Source: Phytophthora hibernalis | Lineage: Eukaryota; Oomycota; Peronosporomycetes; Peronosporales; Peronosporaceae | Direction of reading: 5' to 3' | Length of the DNA: 64,000 nt | Assembly (NCBI GenBank): GCA_012656075.1 | Contig: JAAKBF010000171.1 | Coordinates: 1,054,001 to 1,118,000 of the forward strand | Part shown: positions 10,338 to 21,403 of the stretch, in pieces | Numbering within the stretch: position 1 is the first letter of the stretch | Layout of the letters: each line of letters opens with the position of its first letter | Program-made: the position numbers and the translations under genes | Notes under the pieces: generated by a model | What the model was told of the DNA's origin: nothing | The model's database searches: none | The model's input: only the letters and a program-made list of their open reading frames with translations

Positions 10338-11995
10338 ATGGTCAAGGTGTCCATGCCCACGAAGCTCGCGGTGGCCACGTGCCTGTACGCGGCGGTGGCT
10401 TCGGCCTCCAACGTTAACTTCATCAACAAGTGCTCCCACGACATCGACCTGTACCACAGCCAGTCGGGCACGGCCGTCTCGCAGGTAGCGACCATCGCCT
10501 CAGGCAACACGTACACTTCGGACGTTAGCGGCGAGGCGCACATGTTCCGCCACGGAGCGGACGACTCGGCCACGCTGTTCGAGATCTCGCTGATCAAGGA
10601 CTGCTGGTACGACCTCAGTATCATCCCGCCCCTCCTGGCTGGTGCAGCAGCTACGAGGACTGCAAGGCCGGTAACAAGAAGGGCTTCAACGTCCCCATGT
10701 CCGTGGAGCCCAAGGCGGGCGGTTCGGGCACGTGCACATCGCTGTACTGCGCTGCCGACGACAAGATTGCTTGCGCTGATGCGTACCAGTACCCCAAGGA
10801 CGACACCAAGACCCACCACTGTCCTGCTGGAACCGAGTACGACGTCACCTTCTGCTATGCCGGTGACGACTCCGCCCAGCAGCAGACGCAGCAGCAGACG
10901 ACGCAGCAGTCGGCCCCTGCCGCCACCACCACTGCCCCTTTGATCGTCGCGTCCTCTCCTTCGGCCACGACGGCCGCTCCTACTCTGGAGGAGCGCGGTG
11001 CAACCCAGCAGGGCAGCCAGAGCTCTCAGCAGCAGCAGCAAGGAACGGTGAGCACTGGTCTCGGCACGGTCAAGTCCAAGTACTCGTACAGCGGCACGAA
11101 CGCCGGCAACGTTGCTGGCTCGTACGACCGTGTGACCGACCTCGGAAGCTGCTCCAAGGAGTCGGTCAGCCTGCAGAGCCCTGTGGGCCCCATGTCTGAG
11201 CCCGTGACCATGATCTTCCGTGGCCCCATGGAGATTGCCAACATCGCCGTGTACTCGGACGAGGTCGGCAACGGAACTTGGAACCGCGTGTCGTCGTACT
11301 CCCGCCAGGACGGCACCACAGAGAACCTCGTGTTCATGAACAACAAGAACATCGACTACAGTGGCCAGAACTCGCACGGCCCGCAGGGTTTCGCTTCGGC
11401 CGACGGCAAGACGAGCGCCACCGAGCCGACCGTGTTCCTCGGCGAACTTGCTGAGGCATCGGACCCGTCGGTTATTGGCGGTGGCCCCGGCATCCAGACC
11501 GGTACTGAGATTAACATCAAGACCGGCAACAAGTGCGAGGCTGACAAGTGCCTCGGCTTCTTCGGTGACAACGACTACCAGGGATGGAACGGCGGTAAGA
11601 AGGCGTTCGTGACGGAGGTCAAGATGCCCCAGGGCAACAAGCCTAACCAGCCTGCGATCTGGATGCTCAACTCACAGGTGGTACAGACCAACCAGTACGG
11701 CTGCAACTGCCGTGGTATGGGCTCTGTGGGTGGCTGCGGTGAGCTTGACATTGCCGAGGTGATCGAGACCAACGACGCTCGCGACAAGGTGACCACGCAC
11801 TACTACTTCTACGACGGTTCGGTCCTGAGCCCGGGCGGCGACAACTTCGCCCCTCGCTCGTACGACTCCACTACGGTCTACGTGACGCTCATCGATGACT
11901 CGAACGAGGGCCTCATCAAGATCGTGGAGCTCGACAGCTTCGACTTCACGCAGACGGAGTTGGGCTCGCTGTACCAGCAGCTGGTGGACTGCTAA
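10338..11995 (+). CDS. Secreted thaumatin-like + Tos1-like glucanase fusion
   Basis: Signal peptide (residues 1-23, ending VASA), then a thaumatin-like domain: NFINKCSHDIDLY at the start, GWCSSYEDC in the middle and the family ending AYQYPKDDTKTHHCPAGTEYDVTFC. A Gln/Ser/Thr/Ala-rich linker (residues about 180-240) leads to a domain matching the Tos1/YJL171C family of fungal wall proteins, with DYQGWNGGKKAFVTEVKMP, PAIWMLNSQ and the acidic GCGELDIAEV box typical of glucan-acting hydrolases. Predicted role: binding and cutting beta-1,3-glucan in the cell wall or apoplast. The frame shifts once near 10630; an extra C in the run 10629-10632 joins the halves (552 aa), so I infer a sequence error. 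The antisense strand is also open for 389 codons, a composition shadow. Confidence 0.75.
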
Positions 11996-12462
11996 GCCGA
12001 TGAGTTAGATCTACATGCATGGGAGCGTGCCCGTCTACTACTTGTACAGTCGGTTGCCGGCCGAAATTGAGGCGTGCGCGTCACTGACGAGGCAAGAGCC
12101 TTCGTACTCACAGCCCTCAAGCTGTAGTGTCAATATTCTAGCCAGGTTTTGCTAAATACACCAGCCATTTTGATAAACTTGTACAAAAGCCTAGAGTTTC
12201 TGGCACGTGTATTTTCGAGGAACATGTATTATACTAACGTTATGTGCCTCCGTTTACTACATGAAAAAGCAATAACAACAAATAGACGGCCGCTTAACAG
12301 TACACTGTAGTATGTGCCTCCGTTTCAGTTAACCAAACCAGGTTTAAGAAGACAGGCAAGGCATCATGCATCTACGCTGCTTTGCTTGATGCTATGCCAT
12401 TCCGACTCGGTACCCTCACCCAGCGACGATCTGCACAAACCATTTACACAGTCAGTATCAGA
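11996..12462. other. Intergenic between convergent genes
   Basis: Contains the 3' ends of the wall-protein gene and the Nup188-like gene. The phrase tatgtgcctccgttt occurs twice (about 12240 and 12311). No gene seen. Confidence 0.4.
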
Positions 12463-15400
12463 TCAACTTGGTGAAACTCGCCACCCACAGCTGCATACCT
12501 TGCCAATGTGCAGGATGAACTCTGCGTCGACGCCTACACTAGCTCCACTATCGTCCCCTCGCAACCGCGCACTGAACTGGCAGAAGAAATTGTTGAGCTC
12601 GTCGCGGTCGCGCTTGATGAGCTCGTACTGCTCAGCATGGAGCAAATACGTCTTCAGAAAAAGCAGCGAGCAGGCATCAATAGCGCTCGCTAACACCGCC
12701 ATCGGTTTTCGTGCCTGCGATTCGTCTTCGCTTGCCACCAGCTGATCAAGCATGAAGTCCATCGCGAGAGTCAGGTGACCCAAACCGGGGTTACTGTTCA
12801 TAGTGCGCGCCTCGCTAGCAGGCATAAATTCTAGCAAGGGCACAAGTTGCTCTTCATCCACGTATCGCACGCCGTCCACAACAAGAATGGCGTCGCGGTC
12901 GGTAAGCGAGCCTGTCCATTTAGTCAGCAATAAACTCGCCAGCCGCACAATCTCCACCAGTTCGGTTTCCATTTCACGGTGGAACTCAGTGAGTTTCCGC
13001 TTCTCAACGTCTCGTACAGCCTGCAAATGATCATGCAGAAGTGTTTGGTGCGCATACGTGAATGATGATGGTGATCGGGGCGATCGCAGTGATTTTGGAG
13101 CTAGGCTGGCCCCAAAGCTCACAAGTGGTTTGCTGCTAGGCGATTTGGCCGTCATTTGCTTCTGAGACTTCTCCTTGCGAAGCCGGCTGATCTCCGCTGA
13201 CGAGCTGCCCAACAGCACGCACGCACGACGAAGCAATTGACGGCTCTGTTCCATCAGAACAACAGTGTTCGTAGGGAACGCTTGACGCCAACGCTTTCGC
13301 CGAGACGCAGTTCCACTCAGGGCACCCAGCAGACGAAGTAGTGCTTGATGCTCTGAGGTAACGGCGCGCGTCAGGCGCTGGTACGTCGTTGGCTCTACTG
13401 CAGCAAGCAGTAGTGATTCAGCATGTGACATAAAGTCCCACACGTCCGCATTATCAGAGTTTGTGCCTGTTGCTTCAACCTGCAAACGGAGTAATCCTCC
13501 CACAAAGTCTAGCACAAGGCACCACATGCGGTGTGCCAACGAGCGATTCAGGTCCTTATCTTCAGCCTCCATGTCATCGCTTTCTGATAGAACGTAGCCG
13601 CGCAACTCGCTCGCAGCTTCTTCACGCTCCATCTGAGCTTGAGAAGTGGTAGCAACTGGGTTGCTAGCATCGATAACAGCCGTAGACGCGACGATGAACG
13701 AGAACCGCTGTTGCTCAGCATTACCCGCTGGCACAGCTCGGTATTCTCTGGGTTCCACACGACCGCAGTCAGACCACGCAACACTTTGCACGCCTCCTCT
13801 TGTCTTGTAGCCACTTCCTCGTTGTACGACGAAGGGCGAAAACGCTGCACCAGCAAATGGAAGAGTGCACCAATACCCTGTTGGTCGTGCTCCAATTCTT
13901 TGATGAAAGGGTTGAGCTGCACTGCATTGGCCATGCACAGCTTCGGTTTGGACTTGAGAGGGGCATCAACGCTGCTAAAACTGTCTAGGACCTCCTGGAA
14001 CAGACACCAACTTAACTGGAACAGAGATTGACTGCTGGTAGTAGGTTGTGATCGGCTGTCACATAGTGTGATAGCATTCATGCAGTGTGCAATCAATTTC
14101 ACTTGCAGAAGTGGTTTGGGTGGCATATTGGAATCCATCTCAAAATCTCGGTCCGCAATGCGACTCTGGTGACCGATCTTACTCATGTGACGCACCAACA
14201 GTAACGCCGCAGTAAACAGCGACGTGTACAAGCCATCGGTTACCACATCCACCTTTTGCTCGAAGCCATTCACCAAACGAGCGATCAACGGCACCGCAGT
14301 GAAATCAACAGACGAAGAGGACATTGAGCTGTCATCGGACCCAAGTCGTACCAGTTCCACCTCGCGAGCAATTCGTCCAAGTGAATCATGTACAGCGCTT
14401 GCCGTCTTCTCAATGACACCGAGCAATTGGAGTGTCGCGGCTCCGTCAAGCTTGAGGTCTGAGGCGCTAGATCCTTCGAGGCGCTGTCGCGTCTGGGATA
14501 ACTTCGGGTCGTGCGTCTTGCGCACCACCAGACACAGCTGGTGGTGCAACATCGATACCAAGAGCTGCACAAGACCCTGCAGATGAAGCAACACGAAGTA
14601 GTCGAGCGCTTCGTCCAGGTTTTCATGCTGCTCCACTCTAGCTTTGATCACATCAGCTAATACATGAATCATTCCGAAGGACGTCCGATCACCCGAGAAC
14701 CGAGATGATGATAACACACTCTCAGAACTGGATGCGGAGGATGCAGACACTGTTAATCGCACTCTCGAAGCGCTGCCCGAGATTCCGGTGCTGTTCATCA
14801 CACTGCTGCGAGGAGGCGACGAGATCATCGACTCTTTTCGCTTCAGTCGCCTCAGGGTTATCTTCTCTGGGGTAGATTCAGAACCGCCACCCGCCTGCAG
14901 ACAGCATAGCTCCATAAACACTTTCCACTTGGCCAAAGAGAATAGCTGTGCATGTAGAAAGGCTGCCTGCAAATTGCTCCATTGAACAAGCTTCAATGCA
15001 CGAACATCCGCGGGAGAAGCTTGTAGCTTAATATCTCCTCCCGCACTGAGTTGCCACTTAAGCGCGCTGGCATCACAGATAAGTCCTTCGAGATACAGCG
15101 ATACGTTGCCAACCGGAATATCGCTCAGGAGATTCGCGGTGGGCATGTTCAAGCTGCAAGCACGCCGAATCGACGACGCGTACTGCTCTAGCTGCGCCGG
15201 CGAATAATCTAATCGAGTGAACGTACGCAACCAGTGCGAATACAGCCCCTCCTTCCTGAAGGAGTCCAGCACTTCCACCAACGGATGGTCACTCTGCTTA
15301 GATGCCTTGTTGTGCCACTCGTACGCCACCAACTGAAGGATAAGACCACGCGCTAAGTACCCATACGCACTTGACCGGCCAGTATACGACTCTGATGGAC

Positions 15401-18400
15401 TCCCCACGCCGCCTCGGCCTTGAAGTGTGACAGCAGCCAGCTCCATATCAAGCAAACCACGCTCTTCTACTGAATCCAACGGCATGTGGATCTTGAGCGC
15501 CTGTGTTACATGCGGCCAGAAACTAGCATGCTTGCGCAGAGCAGTCATAATTTTCAGATGCACGGCAAGACCATTGTGAATGGCACCCTTCCAAACTTGC
15601 ACAAGGAAAGACAATAGAGCGCAGAATAAATCGGAGGACTGCTCCAGGAGCCGCTCAGACGCCCCGAAAAAGTGTCCCAGTAATGCCACAAACGGCAGCG
15701 GGGTCCCCTCAGACTTTTCATCCGACATGTTTTTTTCCTTGCGATCATCGCCAAGGAGTAAAAGGGCGAGGAACCCCGGTTGATGCTCCAAACACAACGT
15801 CAACATCTCAATAACCTCCTTGCGCAATGCTAAATGCTGAGGCGATGATACTCGTAGCAGACGCGCGAACATGCCACGCACAAGAGGAAGATCCTGGTTT
15901 CCATGGAAGAGAGCAACCAGGGAGTGCATCGAGGAGAGACCATTGCTCTCTCGTTCCTGTCGGTAGTCCAATACGACAGCAGCGTGCTGCAAGATCTGTA
16001 AAGACCAGTATGCAATTCCAGGCGCCTTTTCCACAGAGTAGCCGACGTATCCACCACAGAGCGTAACAATCGTCAGGGAATTGCGCTTTTGGGACCACCG
16101 TCATCGATCGGCGTCAGCAAAAGCTTCCGGACGGTTTGTGAATCCACGGAGCTCGTTTGATTTGCAACAAGCAACTCCAACAAGCGCAAACAGGTCGTAA
16201 CAAGCGACTCGAGTTGCACAAGGTTGACTCCACCACTGTCAAACTCAGTTTCGTAGACCAATGGGAAGTGGCCGTCGCTGTCATCTTTACCAGAGCTTGA
16301 TGTTTCATTCTCATCATAGTCTGTCGTCGTGATATTATTCCAGTGGCCCATGTGACCTCCCATTGACGATAGTACCGCACACGACGATCGCAAGAGCTTC
16401 ATAAGCAGTGACATATCCGTGGATAGCGTCTCGCGCAGCGCCTTCTCAAATTCTGGGATCATGTTATTCTGCTCACTCACGTACTTGCGTGGGAGGACAA
16501 GGACAAACAGCAAACGGAAGCAACGTTCCTTGACCTCGCATCGCTCGCTAGAAGATGAAAACTTCCAGCTCTCGTGTGTGGATAAGACTTCGATCGCAAA
16601 CTCTGTCGCACCAACAAACCAAAGTCTTTCCATCACAATAAAGGCTTGGGATCCCACTGAACCCTCCCCAGACGAGGTGGCAAGGGTTTGCGCCTCCTTT
16701 GAAAGAAACCAGCGAACCACGCTCATGAAGATTTCCTGCGTCGCTAAAACGACCGGGTACTCACCAACCAATCGTTCTTGCAACTCGAACAATTTTTTTG
16801 CGCTTTTTACGATCAGGTTTACACATTCTTCTTGGGCGCCACCAAGATACGAACTCATCAAAATATTCACACCAGCAGTAGTCGCAAACAGCGTCCGAAG
16901 CGCAACAAAAGAAGCAGCGACCAAATGAAGACGAGCCGCGGACCATGCGCTCTCGCCATCATTCATCGCATCATCGTTAGCTCCAGCATGCAGAAACCCG
17001 TCCAGCACACCCAGGAGCAGCCGCAGCAAGTGGGTGGCTCCATCCATACCAAATGAATTGCTGCCGTTAGTCACGTTGCTTGCATAGGCAACACTATCAC
17101 CACTGCCAAGCTGCACCAGAATCAGTTCTCGTGTGTGCCGATCCAGGATGCCCCATGACACTAAGTTCTCCCTTGACGCTGAAAGCAGCATCGGCAGCGC
17201 AACCTGCTGCCGCACGAGCTGGTTCACATGCACTTCCGGCGACGGAAGTCGGCGGTCCATCCACCACCGACGCAATCTGGCCTCTCCCCACCGGCGCTCG
17301 AGTTCCCCGAGCTCGAGCTGTCCGCCATCACGTTGCTGACCTAGCTGCACGATGAATTCGAAAACGCCGTGAGCACAGATGCATCTTCTGCATCCGTACG
17401 ATGGAGGTCACTAAAAGAACCAGATTGAAGACCCGCCACAAAGCTGTCTGCACTAATCACCAGCAAATCCCACAACGATGGCGCATTTTTTCCTTCCACG
17501 TTTGCAAGGAGCCATTCAACCTGTACTGCATCAGTAGAGCGCAAGACCGTACCGAATGTTCCTGCAGGTACCACCAACCGATCTTCTCCATCCTCATACG
17601 CAAACGAACGAGTGCACCGGATTCGTTCAATCTCGCCTGCAGTCACACTAAAATATTCCTCGGGTGGTAGCTGACGGACCATGCCAGTGCTGGTGATCAT
17701 TTGCCCTTCCAGCCCCGCTCGCGGCTTATTGAAATACTTAAGCACCTGCCGAAGCACAGCTGGTGACGAGACGTCTTCGTAATTACTGCAAAGAGCCGTA
17801 AGCATTTGAATACACGTCAACAAGCTATGCGGCAAGTGCGCCCGAGTCTTGGTCAGTAGGTCTCGAAGTGCATCATTTTTCGCTTGCAATAATGTCGGTC
17901 ATGCTGCTGTCCTCAGCTTCAATGCCAAGAATCTGCTGGGCCACAATTGTGCTAGAAAGAGCAGGTAGCACGAATTTCACCATAGCATGAAGCTGTTGTG
18001 CGCCTTCAAGATTCTCCATATAGCCCAGGGACGACAACATGTCGTTCAAAAATGCAGCTACCACGTGCTGGAAGATAGAAGCGCTGTCAGAGTTGCTTTC
18101 GTGCGGCGACTGAGCCGTATTTGAACCACGTAGACCTGCGGAGATAGCCACTTTGGGTAGCGCCCACAGAGTTCTTGAATGAAGGCTCAACGGCTGTAAG
18201 AATGGCTGACTTTCCACGTTGTCCGAGTCTGCGTAATTGTTGTTGAACACCAACGAGCGCAGCAACGCGTTCAAGAAGTGGAAGCTGTGCAGCTTCTCCG
18301 CAGCCGCCAATGTCTGCTGCAACATGGTCTCCAACTCCTTTGCTTCTTCCGTCTGACTGATCCCGGCAACTTCACGATACTGCCGTCCCAACAGCGCCGC

Positions 18401-19402
18401 CCAAGCCAACAGCAGCACCCCTGGTACAGGCGACGGTCTCACGTCCACATCTCCCGTCGTACCCGAAAGACCACACAACTCCGTCAAGAAAAGTTCGTGG
18501 TCGCTTGCTGCAGCGCTCTGTGATCCTGCACTGCGCCGGCAGTGTGCAGTAGTCTCAGCGCCACCAGCACTCCCACCTGCGTGAGCTTCCTCGCCGCTTC
18601 CTGTGCAGCAGGGAGCGCCAGCGTGCTGCTGGTGAAGACCTCATCGAACACTCTGACTTCCCAGCTGTACACTGTCCTGGCGATCTTCACAGCGCAGTCC
18701 AGCGTGGCCCTCTCTGGAGGCCACCAGCGTCAGCAGCAGCAGCTCTCTCAGCAGCGCCTCCTCCTCGAGGAACTGCAGCTCCCAGGCCACGAGCGCCTTT
18801 CGCTCCGCCAACCCCACGCCCGCGAGTCTGGGCGGCTGGCAGAATTGGCGGCCGTGCACTTCGTCCAGCAGCGCGTCCCTCAGTCCCTCCTTCAGCAGCT
18901 CGTCCACGGCCTCCTCCGCCGCTCGGACGTTGGGATGCTGCGGGTTCCTGGCCACGCGCAGCAGCTCGATCCGCACGGCGAAGAAGTCCCTTCTCTGCTT
19001 GAAGAATTTCCCTCGAATTCCCTCAATATCCAGCCTCGTATCGTCATTTTCTAGCTGCTGCAGCGTCTCCAGCGCCTTTCTCAGCTCCTGAGCGCCGCCT
19101 GACGCTGGCAACTGGCAGCTGGAGGTCAGCAGCATCCAGCGTCTTCTCGCCTTGCTCGGGGCCGCTTGGACGCCGGATTGCGCGTCGTTTTCGGCGGAGA
19201 AGAGCGTCAGCGCCGAGTTCTTGGGCGTCGCCGGGGAGTCGCGCCGTCTGCGCCCCCACGCGTCCGCCCAGAGGCACCACGCCAGACGCAGAGCGGATGC
19301 AGTCCAGAGCACGCGCCACGGAAGCTCCTCGTGACGCCAGCGACGCAGCCACGACAAGACGTGCGCCGGGAGGAGCGGCGGCTCAGAGTTGGTGCGCGCC
19401 AT
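12463..19402 (-). CDS. NUP188: Nup188/Nup205-family scaffold nucleoporin (about 2313 aa)
   Basis: One long gene spread over seven consecutive minus-strand frames: 19402-18700, to 18500, to 17880, to 17362, to 16078, to 13725, to 12463. Every junction needs only one base: missing near 18510-18530, at 17361-17364, 16076-16078 and 13724-13726, extra near 18700 and in the run 17876-17880. The product is almost wholly helical with Leu-rich alpha-solenoid character, and has a small beta-rich insert with PAGTFGTVLRSTDAVQVEWLL, the position and look of the SH3-like insertion known in Nup188. Size fits Nup188 or Nup205, large inner-ring components of the nuclear pore. Nup188 is preferred for the insert; Nup205 or another solenoid protein remains possible. 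The breaks most likely reflect sequencing error. Confidence 0.55.
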
Positions 19403-19886
19403 TTGTTGTGACTGTTGCGCTAGAACCCTTACGTTGCTCTAGCTGAAATGCGATGTGCAACATAGCGTTCGAAATGGTTTCTTAACTGACAGCCAATTAA
19501 CTCCTAGCGTTATACATTGTAGCGGTACCAGTATTACATGTGAATTACCGGTCCGGTAGTATTATCAGCTACGTACTATTTATAAGCGTATCAGTAGTAC
19601 ATGAACCATGGGACGCTTTCCTACTATTTTTATACGTAAAGTAATATCAGTTTGAGGAATCAAACTAATATTACTTTTATCACCATCCGAGAAATAATCT
19701 TAGTGCTTAATCGTCACACCTTACGTGATTCATAGCCGGGTTTCACGATGACCACGTACAGGCAACCTGTTTACGCAATGATCAACGTACTTTGTGTTTA
19801 CCCTTGTGATCACGGGACCAGTAGTGACCTGGTCCCCACTCTGAATTTATCTCGTCGGTGACCCAGTCCTACACAAGTCATCCAAG
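19403..19886. other. AT-rich intergenic upstream of effector remnant
   Basis: Short imperfect palindromes (around 19510-19640, built on tactatt/agtagt words) but no coding signal. Presumed promoter region shared by the divergent nucleoporin and effector loci. Confidence 0.35.
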
Positions 19887-20491
19887 ATGCGTCTTTGCTT
19901 CCTGTTGATTCTACATGTAGTACTCTTGTCTTCGCAAGCAATTGCTATGGACTGAGTACGAAGAAAACCGTTGGCAACATCCACGTCCAGGCTCACTCCA
20001 TTCATCACGGTGTAGTCGGTGAGAGCAAACCTAAAGCTACCGAAGAAAGAGATGAAGTTCATCACGGGGAATTGCTAGCATTTCGCCTACGGGGTCTACA
20101 GAGGGATGATGCCACGAGTACTGAGAAACCCATGAACGTCCAAAGCGAAGAGAGAGGTGCTCCAATTTCAAGCCTTGTGAAGACATTATCACAGAAGAGC
20201 AAGAACTCCGCGTTTAGTCGTTTCAAAGGACTATTCGGAAAGAAGCCAATCAAGCTCACCCCAAAGGATGCCGAGGTTATCAAGAAGAACAGCAATCTCA
20301 AACGGCTACTGAGCAAAAATCCTTCGACGCTCAACAAAGAGAGTGCTGACAAACTGGGGAGGTATTTATCCAAGAAAGGCTTGACTCGGGTCTTTGTGAC
20401 TGCTGCGCTTGCCATTTTTGGAGCTAGTGCAGTGGCAGGCGGAATCTACGTCATATATCTGGACTTCAGTTTGCTTGCGGAGTCAGTTTGA
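19887..20491 (+). pseudogene. RxLR-type effector gene, frame-broken
   Basis: An ATG at 19887 opens a 22-residue hydrophobic signal peptide that ends in a TGA right after it; the reading continues one frame over, from about 19950, for 180 codons. The downstream part has the layout of a Phytophthora host-translocated effector: a FRLRG motif (a degenerate RxLR, first Arg replaced by Phe) about 45 residues after the signal peptide, an acidic stretch and SEER (dEER motif), then a Lys-rich effector domain ending in a hydrophobic membrane-type helix. The break is a single missing base near 19940-19952. Given similar breaks elsewhere in the window it may be a sequence error rather than true loss, but effector pseudogenes are common. 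Host target unknown. Confidence 0.7.
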
Positions 20492-20747
20492 TTGCAAACA
20501 CGTCGCCCGAAATTGATTTTATTCCTGGAATAACTCGCGGTTTTAGAGCTAAACTCGAGATAATCCAAAATTATATTCCCGGAGGCAACAAGCCACGGCC
20601 TTTAAAAGAAAATTACGGCGCGACTGTAAGGAACAATGAACGTAGTTACGCGATTCCATGAGTTGGACACCCTGAGATAAGGCAATTTATTCATTGGTTC
20701 TTCACAACTAATAAGCTACTTTAGTACTTGGAATGAACGACAGGTCG

Positions 20748-21091
20748 AATATCCGTAAAATCCGTGGATAAATTACGGATAAATTACCACGCGATGTTCC
20801 AATACTTATTAGTTCCAGTGGAACAACTCGGGCCTCCGTTGTTCCAAGGAATGCGAGTTATTCCAGGAACTAAAGTTCTCTACTACTGTAGTAGAGAACT
20901 TTAGTTGTTGGACTAACTGCGGGTCTGGAACAACGAATATCCGTAAAATCCGTGGATACATTACGGATAAATTACCACGCGATGTTCCAATACCTATTAG
21001 AGAACTTCAGTTTTTGGACTAGCTGCGGGTCGAAAATCCGCAAATATCCGTGGTTAATTACGGATAAGTTACCGGCGATGTTCCAATACGT
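20748..21091. repeat. Dispersed 50-65 bp repeat, three copies
   Basis: Copies begin near 20748, 20936 and 21041. Shared words are aatatccgt, gtggata, ttacggataa, gttacc/attacc and gcgatgttccaatac. The second copy is nearly identical to the first; the third is shorter and diverged. Each is followed by ttagagaactt- or ttccagtgg-type sequence. Confidence 0.7.
20868..20906. repeat. Perfect 39-bp palindrome
   Basis: Two 19-nt arms separated by a single T; left arm begins aactaaagttctc and the right arm is its exact reverse complement. It sits between the first two copies of the 65-bp repeat, so both are probably parts of one small element. Confidence 0.8.
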
Positions 21092-21403
21092 CGTCCGAAT
21101 CTTACAGCTACGGTAGTCAGTCACATCAGGGACTTTACGCCCAAGTTATTCAGTCCACCTCGAATTCACCGCGTTGGCGTAGCATGCTGCAATCTCGACA
21201 ACCGACTGGTGAGAATTCCCCAGGGTGATTAAGCAGAACTATGGATCTATACAGGTGTCGACCTTGACGAAACAAGAAGCCAGGGTTTCACAACGACCAC
21301 TACAAAGATTGCGTAAGACAAGAAGAAGCAGCAACTCGGATTGGATAATGTATCTTTTAAAGCCAACAGTACTCTTCAAAATAATGGTCAATGACGCTTT
21401 CGC

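Larger units (their letters stand above)
20492..21403. other. Repeat-bearing intergenic region
   Basis: No gene. It holds a thrice-repeated unit of about 65 bp and a perfect 39-bp palindrome, listed separately. It looks like the remains of a non-autonomous element lying between the effector and kinase loci. Confidence 0.45.

Noticed and set aside
10208..11377. 389-codon open frame on the minus strand opposite the wall-protein gene
   Set aside because: It is antisense to conserved thaumatin and Tos1-like domains, has low-complexity Arg/Gly/Leu content and no motif; GC-rich codon bias explains it.
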